A stretch of 64,000 nucleotides of DNA from Streptomyces sp. Q6 (GCF_036967205.1 NZ_CP146023.1:248001-312000); one strand, 5' to 3'. Counted from the first letter of the stretch, positions 46,702-55,322 are shown. The notes: generated by a model from the letters alone, not told the origin. Program-made: numbers and translations.

Positions 46702-46916
46702 GGCGTCACGAGGATCCGTCCACGAACCGGAACTCGAACCCCTATCCGGCCCCGTATTCGTATCCGACCAAGGAACAGGCGGCCCTCCAGGACCTGCTCA
46801 GCCGGGTCAACTGCAACGACCGCCGCGAACCAGACCCCGACGCCCGTGCGGCGGAGGAGTACGCTGCCCGGACATTGCGCCAGGTCGCCGTCACGTACCT
46901 CAGTGCGTTCCTCTGA
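46698..46916 (+). CDS. small protein coupled to the P450
   Basis: 72 residues from ATG 46698, overlapping the P450 stop (ATGA), so translation is coupled. The N-terminal third is rich in Asn, Pro and Tyr (N-P-Y-P-A-P-Y-S-Y-P); the rest is an acidic amphipathic helix with one Cys, ending T-Y-L-S-A-F-L. No signal peptide and no known family. It could be a P450 helper, a redox partner-like tether, or in principle a modified peptide precursor; nothing decides between them. Confidence 0.6.
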   Translation: MRRHEDPSTNRNSNPYPAPYSYPTKEQAALQDLLSRVNCNDRREPDPDARAAEEYAARTLRQVAVTYLSAFL

Positions 46917-46920
46917 ACCC

Positions 46921-46942
46921 GGGCGACGACTCGCAGTCGCCC
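46921..46942 (+). terminator. hairpin after the P450 unit
   Basis: GGGCGAC, 8-nt loop, GTCGCCC; a 7-bp perfect stem 4 bp after the small-gene stop. Confidence 0.5.
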
Positions 46943-46967
46943 CGGTAGTGAGTCGACCGATGGGTGA

Positions 46968-47240
46968 GCAATGAGTTGGCCGGCCGGGCGGCCGTGGAGC
47001 GCAGGGGAGTGGCCCGAGCGACGGCCTCGCTCGCGCTGATCTTCGGCAGGGCGTTGGGGACGGCGGTGGACATCTGGGCGACATTCGCCGTGGCCACCTT
47101 CGGCGGCCCGCTGCTCGGCGGTGTCATCACCGACATCTCACGGCACGGCGGGCGGTGGTGCCTGTTCGTCAACATCCCCTTCACTGGCACCCGCCTCACG
47201 GCTGTCCTCGTGGGTGGCGTCCTGCTGACCGGGGCCTGCC
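46968..47240 (+). pseudogene. fragment of an MFS drug transporter
   Basis: One frame holds A-T-F-G-G-P-L-L-G-G-V-I-T-D, then W-C-L-F-V-N-I-P-F, the typical central motif of DHA2-type 14-helix exporters. Only about 90 residues remain; both ends are lost. Confidence 0.6.
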
Positions 47241-47310
47241 GGACCTGCTTCCGCTTCCGCGCCGGATCCGACTCCATCCCCCACACCTCTGCGAGTAAGC
47301 GACGTGACGT

Positions 47311-47795
47311 GATGATCAACCGACGCCATCTCCTGCGCACGAGCGGTGTTGCCGCGGCAGGGGCGCTCGTGCGCCGGTGCCCTGCCGGTGCCCCCGGCAG
47401 CCGCCGACTCCGGCGACCTGACCGAGGGGGTCACCCGCGCCCTCCTCCAGGAACACCCGTCGCCCGCCGAGGCTGGGAAGCCGCACAGACCCTCGTACAG
47501 ATCCCCCGGCACAAGGAGTCGGAGACGGCACAGCCATCCCGGCGTCGAAGTCGGGTTCATCATCCGCGGCGACGTGCTCATGGAATTCGACCATCGTCCA
47601 CCACTGCGCCTGCGCACCGGTGCCCCTTTCTTCATCCCGCAGGGTGCGATCCACAACGCCCGCGACGTCGGGACGGTCACGACGTTGATGATCTCCACCT
47701 ACGTCGTCGACGAGCCCCTGGTGGCCACGTACCAGCCGGTGTGCGGCACGCCCTGCACGGGGCGCGTCGACCCGCGTGGACTTGCTTTGCCGTAG
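47311..47795 (+). pseudogene. frameshifted exported cupin protein gene
   Basis: The frame from ATG 47311 gives a twin-arginine-like signal (N-R-R-H-L-L-R-T-S-G). The body is then spread over two frames: D-L-T-E-G-V-T-R-A-L-L, then Q-T-L-V-Q-I-P-R-H-K-E-S-E-T, then H-S-H-P-G-V-E-V-G-F-I-I-R-G and G-A-P-F-F-I-P-Q-G-A-I-H-N, which are the two cupin motifs. At least three frameshifts are needed. Not functional as read. Confidence 0.65.
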
Positions 47796-47859
47796 CCCTG
47801 GACAAACCGTAGGGCTCCCCCTATGGCCCGCCCGTCGGCCGGTTGGGCATGCTGAGATC

Positions 47860-48225
47860 ATGTGCATCAACATCGTCGTCGTCGACGACGACCCCGGATT
47901 CCGTCGCATCGCCACCATGCTGCTGACGGCGCGCGGCCTACGTGTCGTCGCGGAGTCCCGGGACGGCGCCTCGGCGCTTGACGCGGTGCGCGCCCACCGC
48001 CCCGACGGGTTACTGCTCGATCTGCACCTGCCGGACGTGGACGGGCTGAGCGTGGCGCGCCGGCTCGCGGAGGAGGACCACCCGCCGCGGATCGTGCTCA
48101 CCTCGACCGACAAGTCCTTCTGGTCGCCGGAGGAGTTGCACGGCGCGGGGATCACGTCGTTCGTGGCGAAGGACAAGTTGGTCGACGCGGACCTGCGCGG
48201 CCTGTTCGAGCCCTCGGCCTCTTGA
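47860..48225 (+). CDS. stand-alone response-regulator receiver domain
   Basis: 121 residues from ATG 47860. Acidic pocket V-V-D-D-D, phosphoacceptor Asp in L-L-L-D-L-H-L-P, Thr in V-L-T-S-T-D and Lys in V-A-K-D-K, all in place. No output domain follows, so it acts like CheY or Spo0F type proteins or as a phosphate sink. A TTA codon at 48010-48012 makes it a likely bldA-dependent gene. It is convergent with the NarL-type regulator, 15 bp away. Confidence 0.85.
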   Translation: MCINIVVVDDDPGFRRIATMLLTARGLRVVAESRDGASALDAVRAHRPDGLLLDLHLPDVDGLSVARRLAEEDHPPRIVLTSTDKSFWSPEELHGAGITSFVAKDKLVDADLRGLFEPSAS

Positions 48226-48240
48226 CCGACCCGTGGGTCA

Positions 48241-48900
48241 TCACTGCCCGAGGTAGCGCAGCACCGCGAGAACCCGTCGGTGACGGCCCGAAGCGGTCTG
48301 GCTGAGACCCAGCTTCAAGAAGATGCCGGTCACGTGCCGCTCGATGGCCGCGACGCTCACGAAGAGCCGCTCGGCGATCCCCGTGTTCGAGTGCCCCTCG
48401 GCCATCAGGGCAAGGACCTCGCGTTCCTTCCGGGTCAGCGCTGACAGCGGATCCTCCGGACGCTTACGGCCGAGGAGAGCCGAGATCACGTCCGGGTCGA
48501 GCGCCGAGTCGCGGGCGACGACCCGCTCCACGGCGTCGATGAGGAGTTGCGGGCTGGCCACCTTCTCCTTGAGCAGATAACCGACGCCGCTCGGATCGTC
48601 GCCGACCAGGTCGAGCGCGTACGACGCGTCGAGGAACTGGGACAGGACGATGACGGCCGTCTCGGGCCGGGCCGCGCGTATCGTGCGCACCGCGCCCAGG
48701 CCGTCCGCTTCCAGGGTTGGCGGCATTCGGATATCGGTGATCACCACGTCGGGCCGGTGCTCCTCGGCCGCGCGGACGAGGTCCACCGCGTTCTCGACGG
48801 ACGCGACCACGTCGACGCCCGCGCTCCGCAGAATGGCGGCGATCCCCTCCCGCACGATCGGCTGGTCTTCTCCGAGCACCGCCCGCAGTGGTTGACTCAT
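48241..48900 (-). CDS. NarL/LuxR-type response regulator
   Basis: 219 residues from ATG 48900, with AGGA 7 nt upstream. Receiver with G-E-D-Q at the start and phosphoacceptor Asp in V-V-I-T-D-I-R-M-P, then a LuxR helix-turn-helix (E-R-E-V-L-A-L-M-A-E-G-H-S-N-T-G-I, then S-V-A-A-I-E-R-H-V). The histidine kinase at 50799-52220, of the matching HisKA_3 class, is the likely partner although not adjacent. Confidence 0.92.
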   Translation of the reverse strand: MSQPLRAVLGEDQPIVREGIAAILRSAGVDVVASVENAVDLVRAAEEHRPDVVITDIRMPPTLEADGLGAVRTIRAARPETAVIVLSQFLDASYALDLVGDDPSGVGYLLKEKVASPQLLIDAVERVVARDSALDPDVISALLGRKRPEDPLSALTRKEREVLALMAEGHSNTGIAERLFVSVAAIERHVTGIFLKLGLSQTASGRHRRVLAVLRYLGQ

Positions 48901-49324
48901 GGCGGCATCCTAGCCCGGCCGGACATACGCACGTGTGGGGGCCGTGACCTGCGCGGCAGGCTTCGTACACGTGTGACAACGGAACAGTGCTGGGTTGGCC
49001 GGGCCCGGGCACGCGGCGTCCGAGCCCGGGTTGCTTCGCGGTTCAGGGGATGCCCCGGCACGGAGCAGTCAACGCCGCGTTCCAAACGCCGACTTCACGT
49101 TCGACACGGCCTGCACGACGTGTGGGCATAGACGCAGGTCACATACATGTCCCCCGCCTCGGTGTGGGGTGGTCCCTACATCGGTCTGTGGCAGCCCCGA
49201 CGGAGTCCGAGGGGACACACGACAGACCTGGATGTGCCGTGATCGGAGACTGTCGTTGGCTTCAGGGGAAGTCGCTGCGACGGAAACGTCCAGGGAACCC
49301 CGGTATCAGGAACGGGAAGTGGAC
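48901..49324. other. intergenic region, 424 bp
   Basis: Divergent upstream region of the NarL-type regulator and the DUF308 operon. It holds ACACGTGT at 48967-48974 and a related GCACGTGTG at about 48930. No gene is supported. Confidence 0.5.
48967..48974. promoter_or_regulatory. ACACGTGT palindrome
   Basis: Exact copy, 67 bp upstream of the NarL-type regulator start and 350 bp before the DUF308 gene. Confidence 0.35.
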
Positions 49325-49936
49325 ATGGCTCAGCTGGAATCCCTCCGAGACGACTTCCGCACGCCCACGGACCGACCCGCCCCGCGCGTCGTCGCCGGGC
49401 CGGGCGGGGTCCTGACCCGAAAGACGATGCTGGTCGGCTCCCTGGTCTCGGCCGCGGTCGGGGCGGCGCTGCTCGTCACCTCTGTCCGCACGGTGACAGC
49501 CGTGGGAGTGTTCTTCGGGGTGCATATCGCGGCCCAGGGTGTGCTCCAACTGCTCGCGGTTCACGGGTCGCGGGCGTCGACCGCGGTGCGCCGGCTCCTG
49601 GCCGGCGGCGGTATCGCGGCCCTGGTGCTGGGCGTGGTTCTCGTCTATGGCCGGGCGGACACGGTGCTGCTCGGCGTGTGGATCGGGTGCGGCTGGCTCC
49701 TGCGGGGGCTGACCATGGCCGTGTCCGCCACCTCGTCCTCGGTGAGCCACGTCTTCGTCCACGACGATGTCCTGAACGCGGTGATCGTGTCGGCGGGCCT
49801 GTTCATGACTGCTTTCCCTTACGAGTCCCCGGGGCAGCTGGCCGATGTCGGCGGCTTTGTCCTGCTGGCGACCGGCGTGATCGAGGCGTTCGCCGCCGCG
49901 CGACGCCACCCCGGCACCCTGCGCGCCATCGACTGA
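49325..49936 (+). CDS. DUF308/HdeD-type membrane protein
   Basis: 203 residues from ATG 49325, with GGAAG 5 nt upstream. Six hydrophobic helices arranged as repeated pairs with short loops, after a 35-residue cytoplasmic tail. Helix strings such as V-G-V-F-F-G-V-H-I-A and W-I-G-C-G-W-L-L-R-G fit the HdeD/DUF308 group, linked to acid or membrane stress in other bacteria. First gene of a three-gene operon with an SsgA-like and a WhiB gene (gaps of 47 and 45 bp). Confidence 0.8.
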   Translation: MAQLESLRDDFRTPTDRPAPRVVAGPGGVLTRKTMLVGSLVSAAVGAALLVTSVRTVTAVGVFFGVHIAAQGVLQLLAVHGSRASTAVRRLLAGGGIAALVLGVVLVYGRADTVLLGVWIGCGWLLRGLTMAVSATSSSVSHVFVHDDVLNAVIVSAGLFMTAFPYESPGQLADVGGFVLLATGVIEAFAAARRHPGTLRAID

Positions 49937-49983
49937 ACCCCCTTTACCCGGCCGGGAGATCGGCCGCGCCCGAGGAGGCAACC

Positions 49984-50391
49984 ATGAACCAGTCCCACCT
50001 TTCCCTCGTCGTCACGCACCGGGTCACGTCCGAACTCGGGCTCACACTCAACTGCGAACTCTCTTACGACGCGGGAGACCCTCTCGCCGTCAGCCTGGTC
50101 TTCACCGGCAAGGGACCGCGCTCGGTGCGCTGGATCTTCTCCCGCGAACTGCTCGCCGCGGGCATGAACGCCCGCACCGGCGACGGTGACGTCGTGCTCT
50201 GGCCAGTGCTCGACGAGGATGGCGAGCCCGATTCCCTTCAGATGCGCCTCGGCGGCGACCGCACGGCGCTCATCGAACTCGACGCCGCACCGGTCGCCGA
50301 GTGGCTCGCCGAGACGTATGAGCTCGTACCGCTCGGCACCGAACTCGACGGAGTGGACTGGGATGCGCTCGCTGCCCAGCTCACCGAGTGA
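49984..50391 (+). CDS. SsgA-like sporulation/cell-division protein
   Basis: 135 residues from ATG 49984, with GAGGAGG 5 nt upstream. SALP core: L-N-C-E-L-S-Y, P-L-A-V-S-L-V-F, W-I-F-S-R-E-L-L, G-D-V-V-L-W-P and V-D-W-D-A-L-A. Second SsgA-like protein in the window. Middle gene of the DUF308-SsgA-WhiB operon. Confidence 0.92.
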   Translation: MNQSHLSLVVTHRVTSELGLTLNCELSYDAGDPLAVSLVFTGKGPRSVRWIFSRELLAAGMNARTGDGDVVLWPVLDEDGEPDSLQMRLGGDRTALIELDAAPVAEWLAETYELVPLGTELDGVDWDALAAQLTE

Positions 50392-50436
50392 CCCGCCCGC
50401 TCACCGGACACACCCACACCTACTGGAAGGACCGTC

Positions 50437-50739
50437 ATGCGTGCCGCACCTAGGCCGCTCCTCGTCGACTGGGATTGGCAGCAGCACGCTGCCTGTCGCG
50501 GTATGAACAGTTCCGCCTTCTTCTCACCGTCGGGAGAACGCGGCCGGGCCCGCCGCACCCGTGAGGAGCGCGCACGCCGCGTATGCGCCGGCTGCGAGGT
50601 CCGTACGGTCTGCGCGGCCACCGCCCTCAAGCACGGGGAGACGTACGGGGTGTGGGGCGGCCTGTCCCGCGACGACCGCCGCAGGCTCGACGACGCGGCT
50701 GCCCGTACGATCACGCGGCACGAGGCCCCGTCGCAGTGA
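50437..50739 (+). CDS. WhiB-family iron-sulfur transcription factor
   Basis: 100 residues from ATG 50437, with GGAAGGA 5 nt upstream. Four cluster cysteines: C20 (H-A-A-C-R-G), then C-A-G-C-E-V-R-T-V-C. The G-V-W-G-G-L-S turn and the D-D-R-R-R-L basic tail follow. Such proteins sense oxygen or NO and bind the main sigma factor. Last gene of the DUF308-SsgA-WhiB operon. Confidence 0.94.
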   Translation: MRAAPRPLLVDWDWQQHAACRGMNSSAFFSPSGERGRARRTREERARRVCAGCEVRTVCAATALKHGETYGVWGGLSRDDRRRLDDAAARTITRHEAPSQ

Positions 50740-50798
50740 TACGTGCCGGGACGGCAGCACCCGTCATCCGTGACACCGGTCGGCCGCTCTGAACTCCC

Positions 50799-52220
50799 CT
50801 ACGCGTGCGCCGTATCCGCGGTACCCGCCACATCCACACAGTCCGGAATCGGGATCTGGATCAGTAGCGAGGTGCCGGCACCGGCAGGGGAGCTGATGGT
50901 CAGCTTCCCGTCGAACGCAGCCACCCGGTCCGCGAGGCCCGCACTGGCCTTTCCGACTCCGCCGACGCCGTCGTCAACGACCCTGATCCGCAACATGTCC
51001 CTGAACTCGATCCGGACGTCGATCCGTGACGCGGACGCGTGCTTGACCGCGTTCGTCACCGCCTCGGCCACGACGAAGTACGCGTTCGACTCGACGGCGG
51101 AGGAGATCCGGCGCTCGTTCTCACAGGTCACGACGGTGGCCACAGGACAGCGGGACGCCAGGTCCCGTACAGCCGCCACGAGGCCCTTGACGGTCAGCAC
51201 CAACGGGTAGATGCCGGAGGCCAGTTCACGCAGCTCGTTGATCGCTGTCTGCGCGTTGTCGATCGACTGGTCCAGCAGGTCGATCGCCGCGGGCTCGGTG
51301 TCGGCCAGCATCTCGCGGGCAAGGCGCAGACCGATCATGAGGCTCACGAGCCGCTGCTGAGCGCCGTCGTGCAGGTCGCGTGCCGTACGCCGGTGTACGG
51401 CCTCGGTGCTCTCCATGATGCGCCGTCGGCTGTCCTGCAACGAAGCCGCCATGGTGTTGAACGAGGTGCCCAGCGCCTTGATCTCCGCCATCCTGCTGGG
51501 CGGCACCCGCACACTGAGGTCACCGCCCGCCAACTCCTGGGCCGCGCCCGCGGCGCCGCGCACCGGTCTGACCACCGCCCGGTGCTGCGACACGGTGAAG
51601 ACGGCCACCAGCGCCAGCGAACCGGCGAGGCCGAGCGTGGCGGCGAGCACGGCCTGACGGCTGTTGGTACCCGCAGCATCCGTGCGCTGCGCGAGCTGGG
51701 CCCGCTCGTCCTTCATGTAGCTGTCGAACCGGGCCCGCAACGTGTCGACACGTCTCTTGCCCTCGGCGGTCTCGTGGAGCCCCGCCGCGGAGGGATCGCC
51801 GCGGCGTACCATCGCGACCAGCGGGACCGAGTAGTCATTGAGGAACGACTCGACGCCGTGCGCGATCCGCTCGGCGGCCCGACGCTGATGCGGCGACGTG
51901 GCGCTCGTGGTGAACCGCTCGGAAGCCGCGGGCAGCGCCTTGCGCGCGGCCGGCCACGGCTGGAGAAACTCCTCCTTCTTCGTGATCACGAAGCCGCGCT
52001 GCCCCGTCTCAAGATCGAGCAGCAACTGCTCCATCGTCCCGGCCTCGACCAGCGCCGTACGCGATGCCCGACGGGCCGACACTGAACTGTTCGCGTCGGA
52101 GATCGCCCACAGCAGCACGGCGAACACGACACCGATCAACGCGGCGAGCAGCGCGCTCGCCACGACGGTCAGACTCGTCAATCCGAGCTGACGCCCCGTG
52201 TGTTCCCGTTGTACGCCCAT
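50799..52220 (-). CDS. CHASE3-type sensor histidine kinase
   Basis: 473 residues from ATG 52220, with GGAAGG 10 nt upstream. Transmembrane helix 1 near 15-38, an extracytoplasmic CHASE3 domain (M-E-Q-L-L-L-D-L-E-T-G-Q-R-G-F), helix 2, HAMP (V-R-P-V-R-G-A-A), then HisKA_3 with phospho-His in A-R-D-L-H-D-G-A-Q-Q-R and an ATPase domain (N-A-V-K-H-A, then D-D-G-V-G-G). The NarL-type regulator at 48241-48900 is the probable target. It converges with the WhiB gene. Confidence 0.92.
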   Translation of the reverse strand: MGVQREHTGRQLGLTSLTVVASALLAALIGVVFAVLLWAISDANSSVSARRASRTALVEAGTMEQLLLDLETGQRGFVITKKEEFLQPWPAARKALPAASERFTTSATSPHQRRAAERIAHGVESFLNDYSVPLVAMVRRGDPSAAGLHETAEGKRRVDTLRARFDSYMKDERAQLAQRTDAAGTNSRQAVLAATLGLAGSLALVAVFTVSQHRAVVRPVRGAAGAAQELAGGDLSVRVPPSRMAEIKALGTSFNTMAASLQDSRRRIMESTEAVHRRTARDLHDGAQQRLVSLMIGLRLAREMLADTEPAAIDLLDQSIDNAQTAINELRELASGIYPLVLTVKGLVAAVRDLASRCPVATVVTCENERRISSAVESNAYFVVAEAVTNAVKHASASRIDVRIEFRDMLRIRVVDDGVGGVGKASAGLADRVAAFDGKLTISSPAGAGTSLLIQIPIPDCVDVAGTADTAHA

Positions 52221-52372
52221 GCCTCGTGTGCCTTCCCTGCTTCGCTCCATGGTGCGGGTGAGGGCGGCCGCCCGTCCTCAGGGGAGCGGACGAGGGGGCC
52301 ACCCGATCCTGCCGTCGGCGGGTCCGGCCAGGTGCCGCACCGCCCGCAGGGGCTCACATCAGGGACGCGGCG

Positions 52373-52843
52373 TCAATCGGACGGTATCCGCGGCCGGTCG
52401 AGGAGATCCGTGACCGCGACGTCCCAGTCCATGCCCGCAAGTTCCCGGCCGACGGGCACCAGTTCATAGGTGTGCTCGAGGAAATCGGCCAGCGGCGGCA
52501 CCGGCAGGTCGAACAGCGCGGCCATATCGCCGGAGACCAGCTGAAGTCGCGCAGTGCGACGGCCTGCGGCCCCGGTCGGCCAGATCTGCACGTCCCCGAG
52601 GCCGCTCATCGAGTACAGACCCTGCCGCAGAAGATCGCGCCCGATCCGCCACACCACGGACCGGCCACCCTCGATGCCCAACTCGACACGCACGGTCAGC
52701 GGGGAGCGCGGGTCGAACCGGAACTCGGCCCTGATCGTCTGACGGGCGCGGACGTTCAGGACGCGCTCAATGTCCAGGGCCAGCCGGGAACGGCCCTGCG
52801 GCGCCCTCGGGTTGACCTGGACACCTGGTGAAGAGCCACTCAT
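52373..52843 (-). CDS. SsgA-like sporulation/cell-division protein
   Basis: 156 residues from ATG 52843, with GGAAGGA about 10 nt upstream. Core strings I-R-A-E-F-R-F-D-P, V-W-R-I-G-R-D-L-L, G-D-V-Q-I-W-P and A-A-L-F-D-L-P. Closest in pattern to the SALP at 41659-42126. Third SsgA-like gene of the window; it lies 152 bp upstream of the kinase gene on the same strand. Confidence 0.92.
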   Translation of the reverse strand: MSGSSPGVQVNPRAPQGRSRLALDIERVLNVRARQTIRAEFRFDPRSPLTVRVELGIEGGRSVVWRIGRDLLRQGLYSMSGLGDVQIWPTGAAGRRTARLQLVSGDMAALFDLPVPPLADFLEHTYELVPVGRELAGMDWDVAVTDLLDRPRIPSD

Positions 52844-53049
52844 GACGGGTGGATCCTTCCCTGCGGAGGAAGCTGACTCGCACCACTGTCGTGCTCTGCG
52901 GGACGACGTACATAAGTAAGTTGACCGTCGAAATCCTTCGGGCACGCGTCGTCCAGTCATCCAACTGTCTTCGCGCGGCCTCCCGCGAAGGGTCCTGAGG
53001 CGGCCGGTACGCCGATGCCGGACGGTCGTCGTGGTCCGAGGAGCCAACT

Positions 53050-53230
53050 GTGAAAGGTACTCCTGCCGTGTTCATCCATGGCGCGTGGCTGCACGTCCGG
53101 TCCTGGGAGCCATGTTCGGCCTGGTCGACCATGCCGACAAGCGGGGGGACGTGGTGCGTACCCCTCGGTCCCCACGCTTGCCGCCTGCGCCTGCAAGTCG
53201 CTGCGGCGACCACTACGACGGCGAGGATGA
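53050..53230 (+). pseudogene. fragment of an alpha/beta hydrolase
   Basis: Opens with G-T-P-A-V-F-I-H-G-A-W and S-W-E-P, the oxyanion-loop end of an alpha/beta hydrolase, then loses the family pattern within about 25 residues. Only the first few dozen codons remain. The rest of 52844-53271 holds no gene. Confidence 0.5.
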
Positions 53231-53271
53231 CCAACATGTTCATGAGGTCCTCGGGCCCCGCGCGGGGGCGC

Positions 53272-53601
53272 CTACTCCAGCACGCCGAGCGCGGTGTCCG
53301 GCCGGCAGTGCGGGCACGCGTCCACGCCCGCGGCGAGCGCCTGCCGCGCCTGGCCCCGAGATGCTGCGGCCGATCGCTTCCCGGCCATGTGGCAGCCGCC
53401 GACGTGGACGTACACGGCGCGGCGTCCGGTGAGTCCTTGCTCGATGAGCCAGTCCGGTTCCGGCGGCCGGGCTGCTGCACCGCGGGCCCGCTCCGCCTGG
53501 CGCTGTTCCTCGGCGGCGATCCACCTGCGCGTGCGAGCGAGGTCGCCCTCCTGCACACGCTCCAGGAAGCGCAGCAGGTCGAGACGGGTAGGATCGTTCA
53601 C
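53272..53601 (-). CDS. DUF6233-family small protein
   Basis: 109 residues from GTG 53601. N-D-P-T-R-L-D-L-L-R-F-L-E at the start, Y-V-H-V-G-G-C-H-M-A in the middle and C-P-H-C-R-P-D-T at the end match DUF6233, a streptomycete-specific family of unknown role; the Cys/His residues could bind a metal. TAGACT ends 7 nt before the start, suggesting a leaderless message. Divergent from 53668-53892. Confidence 0.8.
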   Translation of the reverse strand: MNDPTRLDLLRFLERVQEGDLARTRRWIAAEEQRQAERARGAAARPPEPDWLIEQGLTGRRAVYVHVGGCHMAGKRSAAASRGQARQALAAGVDACPHCRPDTALGVLE

Positions 53602-53667
53602 GTGTTCGAGTCTAGATCGGCGGGTGAGCCCCAGCCCAGCACCCCACCCGCCGCCGATCATGAGCTC

Positions 53668-53892
53668 GTGACGCCGCCCGACCGCTACCACCTGACCCTC
53701 GCCATCGACGGCCGCACGATCCTGCGCGGCTGGTGGGACAACGCCGGCACTGCCGACGGCAAGTTTGACGGCTTCCGTGACGAGCACGAAGCGCACGCCG
53801 GCGCGCATCTACTCCTCACCGAGTGGGACGCCGGCCGAGAATGGCCGCTCCGGGAGTGGCCTACTCCTGCGCCTGCGGAGGATGCCGGGTGA
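53668..53892 (+). CDS. hypothetical small protein
   Basis: 74 residues from GTG 53668. A compact beta-rich sequence (Y-H-L-T-L-A-I-D-G-R-T-I, then G-W-W-D-N) with no signal or membrane segment. Divergent from the DUF6233 gene with 66 bp between starts. Its end overlaps the next gene, on the other strand, by 32 bp. No family is known to me. Confidence 0.5.
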   Translation: MTPPDRYHLTLAIDGRTILRGWWDNAGTADGKFDGFRDEHEAHAGAHLLLTEWDAGREWPLREWPTPAPAEDAG

Positions 53893-54094
53893 CCTGCCGG
53901 AGCGCCTTCTCGGCGTCGAACTGGTTGAGGTCGTGCTCCTGTGCGTGCGCAGTGACCGCGGCCTGAGCGCGCGCCGCCGCCTCGAACCAGACCTCGCGCT
54001 GCTTCTCGCGGTCTTCGCCGTCGAGATGTTCCAGCTTCTTACCCTCGTCGTCGGCCGCGCGCTGCAATTCGATCAAGCTGTCAGGTAGATCCAC
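53861..54094 (-). CDS. hypothetical small helical protein
   Basis: 77 residues from GTG 54094, with AGGA 7 nt upstream. Highly charged and helical (D-E-G-K-K-L-E-H-L, then A-A-A-R-A-Q-A-A-V). Probably cytoplasmic; no recognised family. It lies 16 bp downstream of the end of the interrupted membrane-protein gene on the same strand and was likely in its operon. Confidence 0.6.
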   Translation of the reverse strand: MDLPDSLIELQRAADDEGKKLEHLDGEDREKQREVWFEAAARAQAAVTAHAQEHDLNQFDAEKALRQVTRHPPQAQE

Positions 54095-54431
54095 GAGCGG
54101 ATCCTAAGACCTACGGCCGCGAGTCCCCCGGATCACCGTTCGAGCCGTTCCCAGTGTCCGCGTTCAGAGCATCGCGCCCGGCGATCATGGCCTTCGCGAT
54201 CTCCACCACAACTTTGGCACGCTGCTCGCCGCTCAGCCCAGAATTCAGAACAAGCCGCTCGGCCGCAAGGTAGCGCGAGAGCTCCAGCGGCTGATCGAAG
54301 TATGCGCGGAGGTGTCCAGCAGCCACCTCCTGCGAACGTATGAAGGTCCGGCTCACAAAGGCCGCAAGGCCTGCCGCAACCGTCCCCAACCCTCCCGCCA
54401 CAGCAGCCCCGGCTGTAGTACTGGCCCCTAA

Positions 54432-54449
54432 GAACGGCTAACACAATGA
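54432..54449 (+). repeat. terminal inverted repeat (left)
   Basis: GAACGGCTAACACAATGA, perfect inverted match to 55305-55322. Confidence 0.9.
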
Positions 54450-55267
54450 CTGGAATTGCCGGTGCGTGATGAGGCAGCAGGCCAGTTTGAGGAAGGCTTC
54501 GTGGATGTCGGCTCGGCGTTCCCAGCGGACGCGGAGTCGTCGGAAGCCGTGCAGCCAGGCGAAGGTCCGTTCAACCACCCACCGGTAGACGCCAAGTCCC
54601 GTGCCGTGGCGGGTGTTTCGGCGGGCGATGGCCGGGACGATGCCGCGGGCACGGACCTGGTCGCGGTAGATGTCGTGGTCGTAGCCGCGATCGGCGAACA
54701 GCGAGTCCGGCCTGCGCCGCGGATGACCGACCCGCCCGCGGACGGGCGGGATGGCGTCCAGCAGCGGCAGCAGCTGGGTGACGTCGTTGCGGTTGCCGCC
54801 GGTAAGGAGGACCGCGAGCGGGGTGCCGTGCCCGTCGGTGATCAGGTGATGCTTCGAGCCTGCCCGGCCTCGGTCGACCGGCGACGGACCCGTGTGGATC
54901 CCCCTTTTAGGGCCCTGACGTGCGAAGAGTCGACGACACAGCGGGACCAGTCGAGCCGCGCGGCCGCGTTGAGTTCGGCCAGCAGGACTTCGTGGAGCCG
55001 CTGCCAGACGCCGGCCTCGTTCCAGTCCCGCAACCGGCGCCAGCACGTCATCCCGGAACCGAAGCCGAGCTCCTTGGGAAGGTGTTCCCACTGGATGTCG
55101 GTGTGCAGCACGTACAGGATCCCGCACAACACCTGCCGGTTCGGGACCGGCAGGCGACCGGGGTAGCGGAACCGCCGCTCCTTCCTCGGCAGCAGCGGCT
55201 CAATCCGCACCCACAAGTCGTCCGGCACGATCCACGGTGAAGTCCCCACGGCCCGGACAACGCCCAA
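54438..55267 (-). CDS. IS5-family transposase, made by -1 frameshift
   Basis: The first frame (from TTG 55267 or GTG 55249) carries W-I-V-P-D-D-L-W and the first Asp in C-V-V-D-S-S-H. The second frame, to 54438, carries F-A-D-R-G-Y-D with the second Asp and V-V-E-R-T-F-A-W-L with the Glu. AAAAGGGGGG at 54909-54900 (minus) is the likely -1 slippage site. The stop codon falls within the terminal repeat. Same design as the transposase at 39372-40237. Confidence 0.88.
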
Positions 55268-55304
55268 CTCACTTGTCAGGCACGGCTACCAGGACCGAAG
55301 CACC

Positions 55305-55322
55305 TCATTGTGTTAGCCGTTC
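55305..55322 (-). repeat. terminal inverted repeat (right)
   Basis: Perfect inverted match to 54432-54449; TAA follows at 55323. Confidence 0.9.

Larger units (their letters stand above)
54432..55322. mobile_element. IS5-family insertion element, 891 bp
   Basis: Perfect 18-bp terminal inverted repeats (54432-54449 and 55305-55322) flanked by a TAA duplication (54429-54431 and 55323-55325). It encodes only a two-frame transposase on the minus strand. The ends and duplication are intact, so the insertion is recent. Confidence 0.9.
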
